This document shows, one piece after another, positions 1 to 10,066 of a stretch of DNA of 64,000 nt (the first letter of the stretch is position 1; each line of letters starts with the position of its first letter). The translations under genes and the position numbers were made by a program. Source of the DNA: Batkoa obscura (taxonomy: Eukaryota; Entomophthoromycota; Entomophthoromycetes; Entomophthorales; Batkoaceae); assembly GCA_030770535.1 (NCBI GenBank), contig JASVEC010000005.1:124001-188000 (forward strand), given 5' to 3'. The notes below the pieces were generated by a model. That model was not told the origin of the DNA and searched no databases. It worked only from the letters and a program-made list of their open reading frames with translations.

Positions 1-1533
1 CTAACAAATTTTAAAAGTTGCAAAATTAAAAATTCGCAAATTTCTCAATTGTTCATAGTTACCCACCCACCTTAATATACTCTATATTAAATCATATATT
101 AATACTTAATTTTGTCTTTTAATAAAAGTTCATAGACTATTTATATTATTTTAAAGTAAACAATACAGCATTGCATTAAAATGATTAATGTAAATTTACA
201 TAAAACTAACATTTTTTCATTATTGATATATAGTAAAACGAAAATATACCAAACTTTAAAATTTTATTAATATAAAATAAGTGATTATTTTTTTATCTTT
301 GTATTTTAATTTTCTATTTGATGACTTAAATAGTTAAAGGGTTGAAATTTCTATAACAAAATTAATCATTATAGAAGTTGTTTTAAGCAGCTCAAATCTT
401 TAAAGGAGAACATTAAAGTAAATTAAAGATTTTTTCAATAAGTCAAATTTTGTAATAAAACTAGAATAAAGTATAAGGATAAAAGGGCGTCAAATGCTCA
501 TTAATATTTAATATAAATTGGAAAAAAGGGTAAATACCTATACGTCAATATAAAAAAAACACGAGTAATGAAAAACTCATATTATTAAAAATTAATAAGT
601 TACAACTTTATATTAATAGATTATATAATGTTCTTTTCATCATTGATTCATCTTTTTAATAGCATAAACTATAATAAACATAATAAAATGAGGAGTAATC
701 AAACTTGGTCTAATCTTTTTATTAAAATGTTATAAAGTTGGAATTTAATTAAAGGGTTAATTGTTTTACTATAAATTGTAAGAATAAGATTAACATTGGT
801 TGTTTATCTCATATGGGTGGATCACTTCTATTAAGGGTATAACTTCATTTTTGTTTACAACTTTAATTAGGTGGGCGTTAAAAAGGGGAAAGTTTCAGGT
901 GTTTATTTCAAAATTTGACGTTTTTTCGTCCTTACATTGATATTAAAAAAATAACACGAACAATTATTTATAGTCGTGAATAAGGTTTACAGAACACAAG
1001 CTATCTGACTAAATACAAAACAACAACTTTAATATTACTTTATATATATCGTTATGTTGTTAAATCAAAAAAAATTTATGATGAATAATAATTTATTATT
1101 AATAATTTATTAAGGAGTTAGAGTTAACTTAAAGGAGTAAAATTAATTTAAAATCTAAAAATTGTTAAAATAACAATTTTTAGTTTTATTTAGCAAGTAT
1201 ATTAAGTAATTTTTTATTAAAAATTTATAAAAGTAAGATTGACCACCCTCTAAATTGTGATATTTATTATATGATCTGCCTTAATTTGAAACTTTACTCC
1301 ATATTAAATGATATAAATATAAAAAATACTCCTTATTTTTTTTTATTTTATTTTCTTAGATTACTTGTGGTACGGTACCTAAAACCAAATTTCCACTTTC
1401 CCCATCTGTAAATTTATCTTGCTTAAATCTTTTCGCTCGCTTTTTAACAACGGTTAAACATTGACCTACACATTTCTATAAAAAAATCCCAACTTACTTA
1501 GAATCGTAAAACGAGGGTATAATCCAAACTAAG
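1..1533. other. AT-rich intergenic, no gene seen
   Basis: No convincing reading frame, RNA gene or repeat copy was recognised here on either strand. The sequence is strongly AT-rich with many short homopolymer runs. The last few hundred bases become richer in pyrimidine runs and lead into the HEM1 promoter. Confidence 0.5.
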
Positions 1534-1676
1534 CCAATCACATTAGAGAACAATTACAATTTACACCCAATCAATATAGATCTTAGATTATTTTTAAACG
1601 TGAAGAATTAAATAGATTGAAAAGTAGATAAGATAATCACACCCTTAATAATATAAATCGAAAACATATATAAATA
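1534..1676 (+). promoter_or_regulatory. HEM1 upstream region with two CCAAT boxes and a TATA box
   Basis: Two CCAATCA elements (1534-1540 and 1567-1573) lie 150-180 bp upstream of the HEM1 start codon, and a TATA-like CATATATAAATA (1665-1676) lies about 40 bp upstream. A GATAAG occurs between them near 1628. In yeasts CCAAT boxes bound by the Hap complex control heme and respiration genes, so this arrangement fits the downstream gene. That link is inference from motif presence only. Confidence 0.4.
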
Positions 1677-1714
1677 GATAATTTTCATTTCAATTAAATA
1701 AATTTTAAACAGCT

Positions 1715-3436
1715 ATGGATTTAAGTCGTAAAATGAATTTGGTATGTCCTTTCTTAAAGAAGGTATCCCACCAATCACTAAGAAGGTTAGCTACTAAAGC
1801 CGATCCTATTCAATCATCAACTATCTCCGCTAATACCCTTGTTCGCCCACAATCTGTATTAGTTACCAAGGCTAAACAATGCCCTGTAATGAAGGATGTT
1901 GTAGATGGTGATCACGCTGCTCCACCTTCAGTATTACTGACTGCTGCTCAGCAATGCCCAATCATGTCAGATCCTATTCAAGAACAAGCCGCTAAAGTAG
2001 AGGTTAAGACTACTGCTCCTTTAACCCATACTACCAAAGATGCTCCTTTCAATTATGAGCAACTTTTCAATGATGAAATTGATAGAAAACATAAAGATAA
2101 CAGTTATCGTTATTTCAATAATATCAATCGTTTAGCTCAAGCTTTCCCTAAAGCTCATACTGCCAACCCTACCGAACAAGTCACTGTATGGTGCAGTAAC
2201 GATTATCTTGGTATGTCTAGACATCCTCTTATTTTAGAAACAATGAAAGAGGCATTAACCAATTATGGAGCTGGTGCCGGTGGTACTCGTAATATTGCTG
2301 GTAATGCAGCTTTGCATTTAAGCCTCGAAACTGAGCTTGCTCATTTACATAAAAAAGAAGCCGCTTTAGTATTCTCATCATGCTTTGTAGCCAATGATGC
2401 CACTTTAAGTACACTTGCCTCAAAAATTCCAAACTGTGTTATTTTCAGTGATCAGTCCAATCATGCTTCCATGATTCAAGGTATCCGCCACTCCGGTGCT
2501 AAAAAGCATGTCTTCCGTCATAATGACCTTGCTCATTTAGAATCTTTGTTACAAAAATACGATGTAAATACTCCTAAATTAATTGCCTTTGAATCTGTTT
2601 ACTCTATGAGTGGTTCAATTGGGCACATCGATGCTATCTGTGATCTTGCCAAGAAATACGGTGCAATCACCTTTTTAGATGAAGTACATGCTGTTGGCAT
2701 GTATGGACCAACCGGTGCTGGTGTTGCAGAACATCTTGATTTCGAAAAACATACTATGAACAAGAATGTCATCGATAAATCAGTTATGGATAAAGTAGAT
2801 ATTATTACTGGTACTCTTGGAAAAGCATATGGTGTAGTTGGAGGTTATATTGCAGCTTCATCCTCATTGGTTGATATGATTCGCTCTTATGCCCCAGGCT
2901 TTATTTTTACAACTTCATTGCCCCCTACTGTTGTAGCAGGAGCTTTAGCTTCAGTTAGATATTTAAAGAATTCAAATAAGGAACGCCAACAACAACAATT
3001 AAACACTATGGACTTAAAGAATCGTCTTAAAGCCTTAGATATTCCAGTTGTACCTAACCCATCCCATATTGTTCCAGTTTTAGTTGGAGATGCTAAACTT
3101 TGTAAACAAGCTAGTGATGAATTACTAACTGAACATGGTATCTATGTTCAATCAATCAACTATCCAACTGTAGCTGTTGGTGAAGAACGTCTTCGTATTA
3201 CTCCAACTCCAGGTCACGAAGCTCAAATGGCTGATCATTTACTTGGAGCTTTAACTAAAATTTGGAATAAGAATGGGCTTAAAAGAATTTCAGATTGGGA
3301 AAAAGTTGGTGGATGTGCCGGTGTTGGTACTTCTCAACCTCAACCTGAGGCCATTTGGACCCCATCCCAACTCAATTATCAAAGTGAAGTCAATACTTCT
3401 GTTGAAAATGAGCGTTCTCAATCTCTTTCTATTTAG
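1715..3436 (+). CDS. HEM1: 5-aminolevulinate synthase, mitochondrial
   Basis: Intron-less gene for a 573-residue PLP enzyme that condenses glycine with succinyl-CoA to 5-aminolevulinate, the first step of heme synthesis in the mitochondrial matrix. The basic, Ser/Thr-rich N-terminus fits a mitochondrial presequence. Three Cys-Pro heme regulatory motifs are visible at residues 11-12 (CPFL), 56-57 (CPVM) and 81-82 (CPIM), and the last two sit in a short duplicated segment (P-S-V-L-x-T-x-A-x-Q-C-P-x-M). The catalytic core starts near residue 113 (FNYEQLF). It contains the glycine-rich [13 protein letters not shown], the [11 protein letters not shown] stretch and the PLP lysine in TLGKAYG (about Lys370). 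A second in-frame Met lies at codon 7 and could also serve as start. Length and motifs are typical, and identification is firm. The CP motifs suggest feedback by heme on import or stability, as known for the family. Confidence 0.96.
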   Translation: MDLSRKMNLVCPFLKKVSHQSLRRLATKADPIQSSTISANTLVRPQSVLVTKAKQCPVMKDVVDGDHAAPPSVLLTAAQQCPIMSDPIQEQAAKVEVKTTAPLTHTTKDAPFNYEQLFNDEIDRKHKDNSYRYFNNINRLAQAFPKAHTANPTEQVTVWCSNDYLGMSRHPLILETMKEALTNYGAGAGGTRNIAGNAALHLSLETELAHLHKKEAALVFSSCFVANDATLSTLASKIPNCVIFSDQSNHASMIQGIRHSGAKKHVFRHNDLAHLESLLQKYDVNTPKLIAFESVYSMSGSIGHIDAICDLAKKYGAITFLDEVHAVGMYGPTGAGVAEHLDFEKHTMNKNVIDKSVMDKVDIITGTLGKAYGVVGGYIAASSSLVDMIRSYAPGFIFTTSLPPTVVAGALASVRYLKNSNKERQQQQLNTMDLKNRLKALDIPVVPNPSHIVPVLVGDAKLCKQASDELLTEHGIYVQSINYPTVAVGEERLRITPTPGHEAQMADHLLGALTKIWNKNGLKRISDWEKVGGCAGVGTSQPQPEAIWTPSQLNYQSEVNTSVENERSQSLSI

Positions 3437-4216
3437 TCTTGACTATTAATAAATTATTACTTCTAAATTCTGAATTTGAATCCAGATTTTGATTATTTTT
3501 TATTCATACTGTTAAATCCACTAAATTAGGTAGCGAATAGTAATTATATCCGATTAGCCATCCAAATTTTAGAATAAATTCGGGTGAGGATGAGATTAAG
3601 CGCGGAAACTGTTAATTGATGGAGCAGATTATTCCTAAAAATCTAGATAATGATTTCAGATTTTGATAAATTTTACCCCAAAATTACTTAGTGGTAAAAT
3701 CCAAAAAAATCGAATGGGCTTTGAGTTTATAATAGAACGGTGGCGTGATATTATATTAGTAAAGGCAAGTAGGAAGGAAAGATATGATAATTCAAAAATG
3801 AGTCTTTTTATTAATATAATTTGACTGTAAATTGTTTTATTATTTCAGCTTCGATTTTTAAACTACTTTAGTTAATTTAATTTACTAAATGGAGTAAATA
3901 ACAACCAAACTTATTTTTGTATAAAAGTAAATTTACTCCATTTAAATTAATAAGCTTTTTGTTATAAAAACTCTTTGTTAAATTAAACATATTATTGTTC
4001 ATTTTACAATTCAAATTTTTTAACTTTACTTCTATAACCTCAAAGTTACGAACATTTTGAATAAGATGAATTTTGTTAAAAGGGACTATCTTTAACATGA
4101 AATGCTAAACTTTGTTTTTTAAGATTCAAAAAATCCTTGTGTACCTTAAGCAAGTAGACGTCAAGGTCCTTTAAGGCTAAAAATTAGTTTTTGCAAAAAG
4201 GTCAAAACCAATTTTT
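3437..4216. other. Intergenic, nothing recognised
   Basis: AT-rich spacer between HEM1 and the tRNA gene. A short minus-strand open frame near 3877-4098 has composition like the surrounding non-coding DNA and no recognisable motif, so it is not called. Confidence 0.45.
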
Positions 4217-4221
4217 AAAAA
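4217..4221 (-). terminator. Pol III terminator of tRNA-Thr
   Basis: Read on the minus strand, the tRNA is followed three bases later by a run of five T residues, the usual RNA polymerase III stop signal. Confidence 0.6.
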
Positions 4222-4224
4222 GGA

Positions 4225-4296
4225 TGCCGATACCAGGGTTTGAACCTGGGATCTTCGCTTTACGAGAGCGACGCCTTACCACTGGGCCACATCGGC
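4225..4296 (-). tRNA. tRNA-Thr (anticodon CGU)
   Basis: A 72-nt cloverleaf folds on the minus strand. The acceptor stem is GCCGATG paired with TATCGGC (one G-U pair) and the discriminator base is A. There is a short D stem, and the anticodon stem TCGCT/AGCGA carries the loop CTCGTAA with anticodon CGT, reading ACG threonine codons. The T stem CCAGG/CCTGG has the loop TTCAAAC. No intron is present and CCA is not encoded, as is normal for a eukaryotic nuclear tRNA. The TTCAAAC stretch serves as B box. Confidence 0.93.
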
Positions 4297-4639
4297 TCAC
4301 TCTATTGGCCATAAAAATAATTATAAAGTTAAAATTTTTGCTTAAAACCTTAGTCATTACACTTTAATTTCACTATGAAGTTTATAAATAGCTCTAAATG
4401 TAAATAATGATGAAAATTAACCAATGTTTCTGTTATAGTTATAATTTTAGGAAGTATAAAAATAGTGAAGAAAATTATTATTCATCATAGAAAAAGTGGT
4501 GGAAATAATAGACAAATGCAAGTCACAGAGTAAAACAACTATCAACAACCTGATCAATTTAAAAAGTATAAGCCAAATTTAATTGGTCCAATGCTAAATA
4601 TAACTCAAATGAAAAAAAGCAATTTTTTTTTTTTTTAAA
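4297..4639. other. Short intergenic between tRNA and SDS3-like gene
   Basis: About 340 bp, AT-rich, ending in a long T run directly before the start codon of the SDS3-like gene. No other element was recognised. Confidence 0.4.
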
Positions 4640-5535
4640 ATGTCAACTACAAATACAACTATGAATGCACCTAAAGACAAAAGTGAAAAAACATTATATT
4701 ATTCAGTAATACAAAATGTTTGTCGATTAGAAGATGAGTTGATTCAAATGGAATCCAAGTAAACTTAGTTTTATCAAGGATCTAATTAATTTAAAATAGT
4801 AAATATAGGAAACTCAAAGATAAGTTAATTAACTGTGACGAAAAGATTGCCAGATTACAAAAGGGTATTCTATAATTGCGGTTGTATTGAGATAATATTA
4901 ATCATATTATTGTTAACTTAAGGCACTAGTAGTGAATACTTGAAAGAGATTCGAAAGTTAAGCTTATTAAGGGAAAATGAGTTTCAAAGGGTGCAATTGA
5001 GTCACAAGTATAGGATATCTTTGATCGAAAAGGTCTACCAACATGAGGTTGGAAGTATTGAAAAGGATTTTACTGTAATACAATTACATTATAGAATTAA
5101 TGGATAGATGATTTTATTTATCTTAGAATGAAGTACAAAATATCCGATCTTCGTTATTATTAGATATTGAAGATAAACTACACAAGCTAAAAGAAGATAG
5201 AGAAAATGTAGATATAAGTAATGGTAATCGAAAATATCACAACTATAGTTATGCATAACGCTAACAGCAATAACGATTAGATTATGAAGCAGAAACGTAT
5301 TCTAGGGGTCATCCAACCACAAGACGTAACCGTAGAAAGGGGGAAAATGAACCAGTTAAATCTAAAAGAAAATATAATAATTATATCCTTTTTTTAAAAA
5401 AGATTCTTTTATTTGTTTATAAACAAAATTATTATCTTTAATTTTAGCCTATTACTACCCATCTATGCTCCGCCGCTTAAAGAAGACGAAAGGAATGCAG
5501 ACATTAAGGAGATGAAGAAGGCTATAAGTTATTAG
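4640..5535 (+). CDS. Sds3-like subunit of the Sin3/Rpd3 histone deacetylase complex
   Basis: Six exons (4640-4758, 4800-4864, 4923-5074, 5127-5223, 5281-5382, 5456-5535) sum to 615 nt, or 204 residues. The core begins with a coiled coil and then GTSSEYLKEIRKL, followed by a long charged helix (RENEFQRVQLSHKY, EKDFTNEVQNIRSSLLLDIEDKL), the hallmark of the Sds3/BRMS1/Dep1 family. These proteins scaffold the nuclear Sin3 histone deacetylase complex. The C-terminus IYAPPLKEDERNADIKEMKKA resembles the BRMS1 tail segment that precedes the end of the family domain. Introns 1-4 are ordinary GT-AG. The fifth fits only as an AT-AC intron (see separate entry). It is shorter than human SUDS3 (328 residues) because the C-terminal extension is missing. 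Family assignment is by motif recognition; which subfamily member it is remains open. Confidence 0.78.
5383..5455 (+). other. U12-type AT-AC intron (minor spliceosome)
   Basis: The 73-nt intron starts ATATCCTTT, an exact match to the U12-type 5' splice site, and ends in AC after a branch-like TCTTTAAT whose A lies 14 nt from the end. Splicing AT-AC joins codon phase 1 to phase 1 and gives the frame that reads IYAPPLKEDERNADIKEM. The only visible GT-AG alternative (GTTTAT at 5415 to AG at 5447) runs into a stop after ten codons. An AT-AG reading is open but lacks family similarity. Confidence 0.72.
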
Positions 5536-5808
5536 TGGGATGGTACTATTAAATTTATATAATGAAATTATTCTAATATTATTATTTAGGATCTTATTTA
5601 ATGAAACTTATTAATGCTTAGAATAAAAATAGCGTTATAATTTAGTGCAAAGTATTATTATTTATTAGTTTATTATTAATATTTTATTATTAAAATATAA
5701 AAAGGGAAGGGATATATGGTTAAATTGAAAAGGATGATAATTCAGGTTATACTAAAACACAAGTTAGAACATAAAAGTTAGTGTAAATAAAGTTGCTCCA
5801 ACTTGATA

Positions 5809-6234
5809 TTAACGTGTGAATTTGGATTGAATTGCCTTTTTTACTTTACTAATCTTTTTGCCCGAACTTTTAAATATTTTTCCAAACCCATTACCACTTG
5901 GTAAAGAGCTAGACGTATTAAAATCTTGATCCTTTGTCTTACTCTTAGTATAATGATATAACTCGCCATCGTCCTCTTCATCTTCATCTTCATCATAATC
6001 ATCTATAACATAGAGTGAACGCCCTCTATCCTTCTTTTCCATTGGCGCACTGGTTGTTTTAATCTCCTCAATCAACTTATCTACTTGATCCATCGGATTT
6101 CCTTTACTTGATTGTGCTCTCAAACATTCATTAAATTTATCTGCACTTGGTATAAACCCTAAATCCAAAGAAGAGGGAATGACTCCTTCTGATAATTTTT
6201 TATTTGTTTCTTTAACTGATATGATTTTAGCCAT
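5809..6234 (-). CDS. Hypothetical protein with acidic centre and basic tail
   Basis: Single-exon frame of 141 residues, MAKIISVKETNKKLSEG to AIQSKFTR. I do not recognise the family. The N-terminal half has mixed composition with a predicted helix around LIEEIKTT. A strongly acidic stretch follows (DDYDEDEDEEDDGE, about residues 77-90), then a Ser/Gly-rich linker and a Lys-rich C-terminal tail (SSGKKISKVKKAIQSK). Amino-acid use looks like a real protein rather than a chance frame: there is no Asn/Lys/Ile overload and all residue types are present. The gene converges with the SDS3-like gene, 273 bp away. No signal peptide or membrane segment is visible. The acidic-then-basic layout would suit a nuclear or cytosolic adaptor, but this is only a guess. 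Confidence 0.6.
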   Translation of the reverse strand: MAKIISVKETNKKLSEGVIPSSLDLGFIPSADKFNECLRAQSSKGNPMDQVDKLIEEIKTTSAPMEKKDRGRSLYVIDDYDEDEDEEDDGELYHYTKSKTKDQDFNTSSSLPSGNGFGKIFKSSGKKISKVKKAIQSKFTR

Positions 6235-6784
6235 TTATTTATAAAAATATAAAAAAGAGATCTTTGTTTTTTTTTAGACTAAATGTGGTCGGGTTTTTAG
6301 TTTCTATAAAGGAAATAATATGATTGGTAGAAAATAGTAGTTTTAACACCAGTAATTGTTAAAGAGTTGGACGTTGGTTTAAAATGTAGGCAATCAAAAG
6401 TCAAGTTTAAGCATGAAATTAATGAAAACAAATATAGAACAAAGAAATGGCTCTTGAGCTTCATTAACCAATTAAATTAAAGTATTTAAAGTGAGGAGAA
6501 AAAATAGAACCATTTTTTATATATTTTGGGTTAATAAATTATTTATTTATTTTATTAGTAAAACAATGTATTATATTTAGATTTTTTACTGTATATTGAG
6601 AATATTCTTGTTATTCCATAATACAAACTCTTGTTTTTTTCTTAAATAAATAAGTACTTGAACTAACCCAGGTTATCAATTTGATGTATTGAACAAACGG
6701 TATTTTATTAAAAATATTTAATAAAATTTATTAAATTTGTAAAATCATTATTTTATTGCTCTTTTTTAGATTTATTTCATAATA
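6235..6784. other. Intergenic, AT-rich
   Basis: The first ~100 bp upstream of the hypothetical gene presumably hold its promoter. The rest shows no recognisable gene or repeat until the MITE pair that begins at 6785. Confidence 0.4.
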
Positions 6785-6891
6785 TATGGGTGTGTTTTTT
6801 TTTGGTTTCATTATTTTTTCCATTTTTTAGGCACTATTTGAGCGGAAAGATTGTTAGTAAGATTCTTAAACACAAAAATACACCCCCATAT
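6785..6891 (+). mobile_element. MITE family M, copy 1
   Basis: About 107 bp with ends ATATGGG-TGT and ACACCCCCATAT, an internal TTTTTCCATTTTTTAAGCGCTATTT-like core and the AGTAAAATTCTTAAACA-like right half shared by all copies. The TATA-rich ends suit insertion at TA, as in Tc1/mariner-derived MITEs. It overlaps the next copy by the four bases ATAT. Confidence 0.75.
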
Positions 6892-6994
6892 GGGGGCGTT
6901 TTTTTTGGTTTCATTACTTTTTCCATTTTTTAAGCGCTATTTAAGTGGAAAGACTGCTAGTAAAATCCTTAGACAAAAAAATACATCCCCATAT
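6888..6994 (+). mobile_element. MITE family M, copy 2 (head-to-tail with copy 1)
   Basis: Second copy in the same orientation, sharing the ATAT at 6888-6891 with copy 1, so the junction is the palindrome CCCCCATATGGGGG (6883-6896). The pair looks like insertion into the end of a resident copy, or a tandem duplication. Confidence 0.75.
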
Positions 6995-7330
6995 ATCCTT
7001 TAAAATAAATTAAAAAATATCAAAGTTATAACTAAAATTATTTAAAAAAATACCGTATTATTTATGTTATCTATCAAATATAAGAATTAGGTGATTTATT
7101 AATGTATTCATTAAATAATAATAGGTTTTCCTTTAAATATTTTTCTAAAATTATTATAATTTGATGAATTCATTATTTTATTGTGCTATATATAAATTTA
7201 ATCTATCATACGCTATTATTTTAATCTTATAAGGGATGACCTCAAGTGTTATAATAAATAAGATTAAAATTTAGAAAGGTGATTTTGTATTTACTTATAT
7301 TGTACAGTACTTAAAATAGATTTAAAAACT
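6995..7330. other. Intergenic between MITE copies
   Basis: About 335 bp of AT-rich sequence between two MITE copies, with no recognisable feature. Confidence 0.4.
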
Positions 7331-7435
7331 ATATGGGGATATGTTTTTTTGTTTAGAAATTTTACTAGCAATTTTTCCACTTAAATAGCACTTAAAAAAT
7401 GGAAAAAGTAATGAAACCAAAAAAGCACCCCTATA
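7331..7435 (-). mobile_element. MITE family M, copy 3 (inverted)
   Basis: Same 105-bp element as at 6785 and 6888 but in the opposite orientation, starting ATATGGGGATATG and ending GCACCCCTATAT. With copies 1-2 it gives an inverted pair about 340 bp apart, downstream of the calmodulin-like gene. Confidence 0.75.
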
Positions 7436-7663
7436 TATTGTAGTTAATAGTATTATTTAAAATTTCTTCTATTAACTAAACTGATTTGGGTTTAAAACTG
7501 AATATACCAATTGAATTAAATTACTGATGATAATTAAATATTATTACATCAAATATTAAACAAATAAAATATATATAAAAATAAAATTCTTACAATTTAA
7601 TTATAGTGCAAATCAATACTTGTTTAATAGCTTCATTGACAAACTCATAGTAATGTTTGCTTT

Positions 7664-8212
7664 TTATTTTCCCAACTAAATTAACAATTAATTAAATTAA
7701 ATTTTAGAAAATATCATAAATAATCTTACCAGCATACTAACAAAAGCTGAATAATCTATAAATCCTGAGTTATCCCTATCGGCTTCACTAATCATATCCT
7801 CAGCCTCTTGGTCACTGAGTTTTTCACCTAAGCTAGTCAACACATGCTTCAATTCTTGTGTAGGAATGAGACCTTTACCCTCCTTATCGAATACTTTAAA
7901 AGCATCCATAATCTGTTCTTCTGTTGAGGTATTCTTTTTATTTTCTTCCATAATAGCAACCAATTGTTCAAAGTTTATTAAACCATTCGATTGGTTTAAT
8001 TGAGAAATTAAGTTTTGTACATCATTATCACTCGGTGTTTGTCCTAATGATCTCATCACAGTGCCTAAATCTTGAACTGAGATAAAACCATCTCTATCAC
8101 GGTCATAGTAACCAAAAGCTTCACGAATATCTTCAATCTCTTGAGGGGTGAATGGCACAGACTAAAAGGACTAATTAGCTAAGTTCTAGGCGCTATTCTG
8201 TTTGCTTACCAT
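7664..8212 (-). CDS. Calmodulin-like protein with degenerate EF-hands
   Basis: Three exons on the minus strand: 8210-8212 (the ATG only), 7730-8161 and 7664-7675 (last codons L-G-K-stop), totalling 447 nt or 148 residues. Intron positions are identical to the true calmodulin 650 bp away, so this is a tandem paralogue. EF-hand 1 ([12 protein letters not shown]) keeps D1, D3, D5 but ends in Asp instead of Glu. EF-hand 2 (around [12 protein letters not shown]) is one residue short and lacks the Asp ligands. EF-hand 3 ([12 protein letters not shown]) has Lys at position 5. EF-hand 4 ([12 protein letters not shown]) has Ala at position 12. The central linker and hydrophobic core remain calmodulin-like. 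It therefore probably binds Ca2+ weakly or only through EF1, and may act as a Ca2+-insensitive light chain. That role is inferred. Confidence 0.88.
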
Positions 8213-8865
8213 TTTATCAATATGAAAAATGGAAGATTTTTTTTTTCAAGTCATCCCTAAATTAAAGTTTAGTTTACCTTTTGGTTTTGATTGGTTGAGA
8301 ATTATGGAATTAGAATTAGAATGAGAAATTAGCTATTTTAATACGCAGTACGAATATTATATTAAATAATATAACATTATCATTATTTGTAAAAATATTC
8401 CATTTGTTCTAAAGTAGATAGAAAGACGTGAAGGGATTATAATAAGGAATGGTGTCATAACATACTACATGCTTTAGCGTATTTTTATTATTATTCTTTT
8501 TCTAGTTTAATGAAGTTTAAATATATTTAAGCAACTACATTTACTATTAACAAGCTTAAAATTAAAATGGTTACTGTTTGGTTTATTTGTTTATTTAAGA
8601 ACTAAAAATACTACAGCAACTAAAAAAAGAATCCGTATTTAATATTATAAATATAGAACTATTATAAATTGTTTAAAAATTAATTTACAGATAAGTATGT
8701 TATGATCTGTTTTAAATTACAAGGTACTAATCATGATTTCATTTTATACCAACTTTAAAATAATATTTATAATTTTATTGAATTCTCTTTAAAATTACTC
8801 CAAAAAATACTTTACTATAAAAAAAGTTGTTAAGGCTTCTTCATTTGATTTAAGTCAGGTTTCCT
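8213..8865. other. Spacer between the two calmodulin genes
   Basis: About 650 bp, AT-rich, holding the 3' region of calmodulin and the presumed promoter of the calmodulin-like gene. No other gene was seen. Confidence 0.4.
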
Positions 8866-9416
8866 TTATTTAGCCATCTAAATTAAACATTCATTAGTTA
8901 CAAATAATAATAATAATAAAATGACTCACAAGCATTCTTACGAACTCTTCATAATTAATTTGACCATCGCCATCAACATCAGCCTCACGAATCATTTCTT
9001 CAGCTTCTTTATCAGTAAGCTTCTCTCCCAAATTGGTCATAACATGTCTAAGTTCAGCAGCTGAGATAAAACCGTTACCGTCCTTATCAAATACTTTGAA
9101 GGCCTCTTTAATCTCTTCTTCAGAGTCTGCGTTCTTAAGGTTACGTGCCATAAGGGTAAGGAACTCAGCAAAGTCTACAGTACCATTACCATCGGCATCT
9201 ATCTCATCGACAAGGGCTTGTAACTCAGCTTCTGTTGGATTTTGACCCAAGGAACGCATAACAGTACCTAACTCTTTCACTGTAATACAACCATCACCGT
9301 CTTTATCAAATAAGTTAAAGGCTTCACGGAATTCAGATACTTGATCTTCAGTAAGTTGGTCAGTCTAAGTTAGATGTTAGTTTGTTGTAGCTTTGTAGGT
9401 TTTTTTAAGTTACCAT
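8866..9416 (-). CDS. CMD1: Calmodulin
   Basis: Three exons on the minus strand, 9414-9416 (ATG alone), 8930-9364 and 8866-8877 (M-A-K-stop), give exactly 149 residues, the canonical length. The protein starts [10 protein letters not shown] and ends EEFVRMLMAK. All four Ca2+ loops are intact: [36 protein letters not shown] and [12 protein letters not shown], each with Glu at position 12. The Cys at position 7 of loop 1 is also found in plant and some fungal calmodulins. Calmodulin is the cytosolic Ca2+ sensor for kinases, calcineurin and myosins. The intron directly after the start codon is a widely shared feature of calmodulin genes. A degenerate tandem copy lies downstream on the same strand. 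Confidence 0.97.
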
Positions 9417-10066
9417 AATTTTTGGTTTTTTATTTAGTTAAAAAATAAAGCTTGAATTTATATAGCGTTTATCAAATAGTTAATAAATGAACCGTCAATT
9501 CAAGTTCTAACTCTTAAAAATTGGCTTTAATTTCCATTATTTTGGTAACAGTCTAATATAAATTACATCATTTTTTTATCGATGTTTTCAAATTTGACCA
9601 ATCAATGATGGTATTGTAATAGACATTTGAATCTCTTTCACTTAAAATTAAACTATAAATTGCTTAATGCGGTCAAATCCAAATTCAAATATCACCGAAA
9701 GGTGGATTTAGCCTTCTATTATAACAATGAAGGAATTCAATTTATTCTATTATTCTTAGTATGAATAAATATTAAAATGATATAGAGTTATTTTTATTTA
9801 AATAGCCGCCATTTAATGTGAACTATTAATAGTATAGCTTATCTTATAGTCAAATAAAAAAGTCCTCCTATATTGATTGAGTAAATAATTTAAAATTAGA
9901 CTTAAATCATGGTAAAAGTAATAGGAAAAAATAATAAAATACTATGTTTAATCACATTTTTAAAAATAAAATAATCCAAAATTAAAGTTTAATACAATCG
10001 ACCCTTGTAAAATTGTATTACAATACTAAGTAATCGAAATTCTCAAATTTAACTTATAAATAAAAA
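9417..10066. other. Intergenic, calmodulin promoter side
   Basis: About 650 bp between calmodulin and the next minus-strand gene. It contains AT-rich DNA and the CCAATCA at 9599-9605, a possible promoter element for calmodulin. Nothing else was recognised. Confidence 0.4.
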
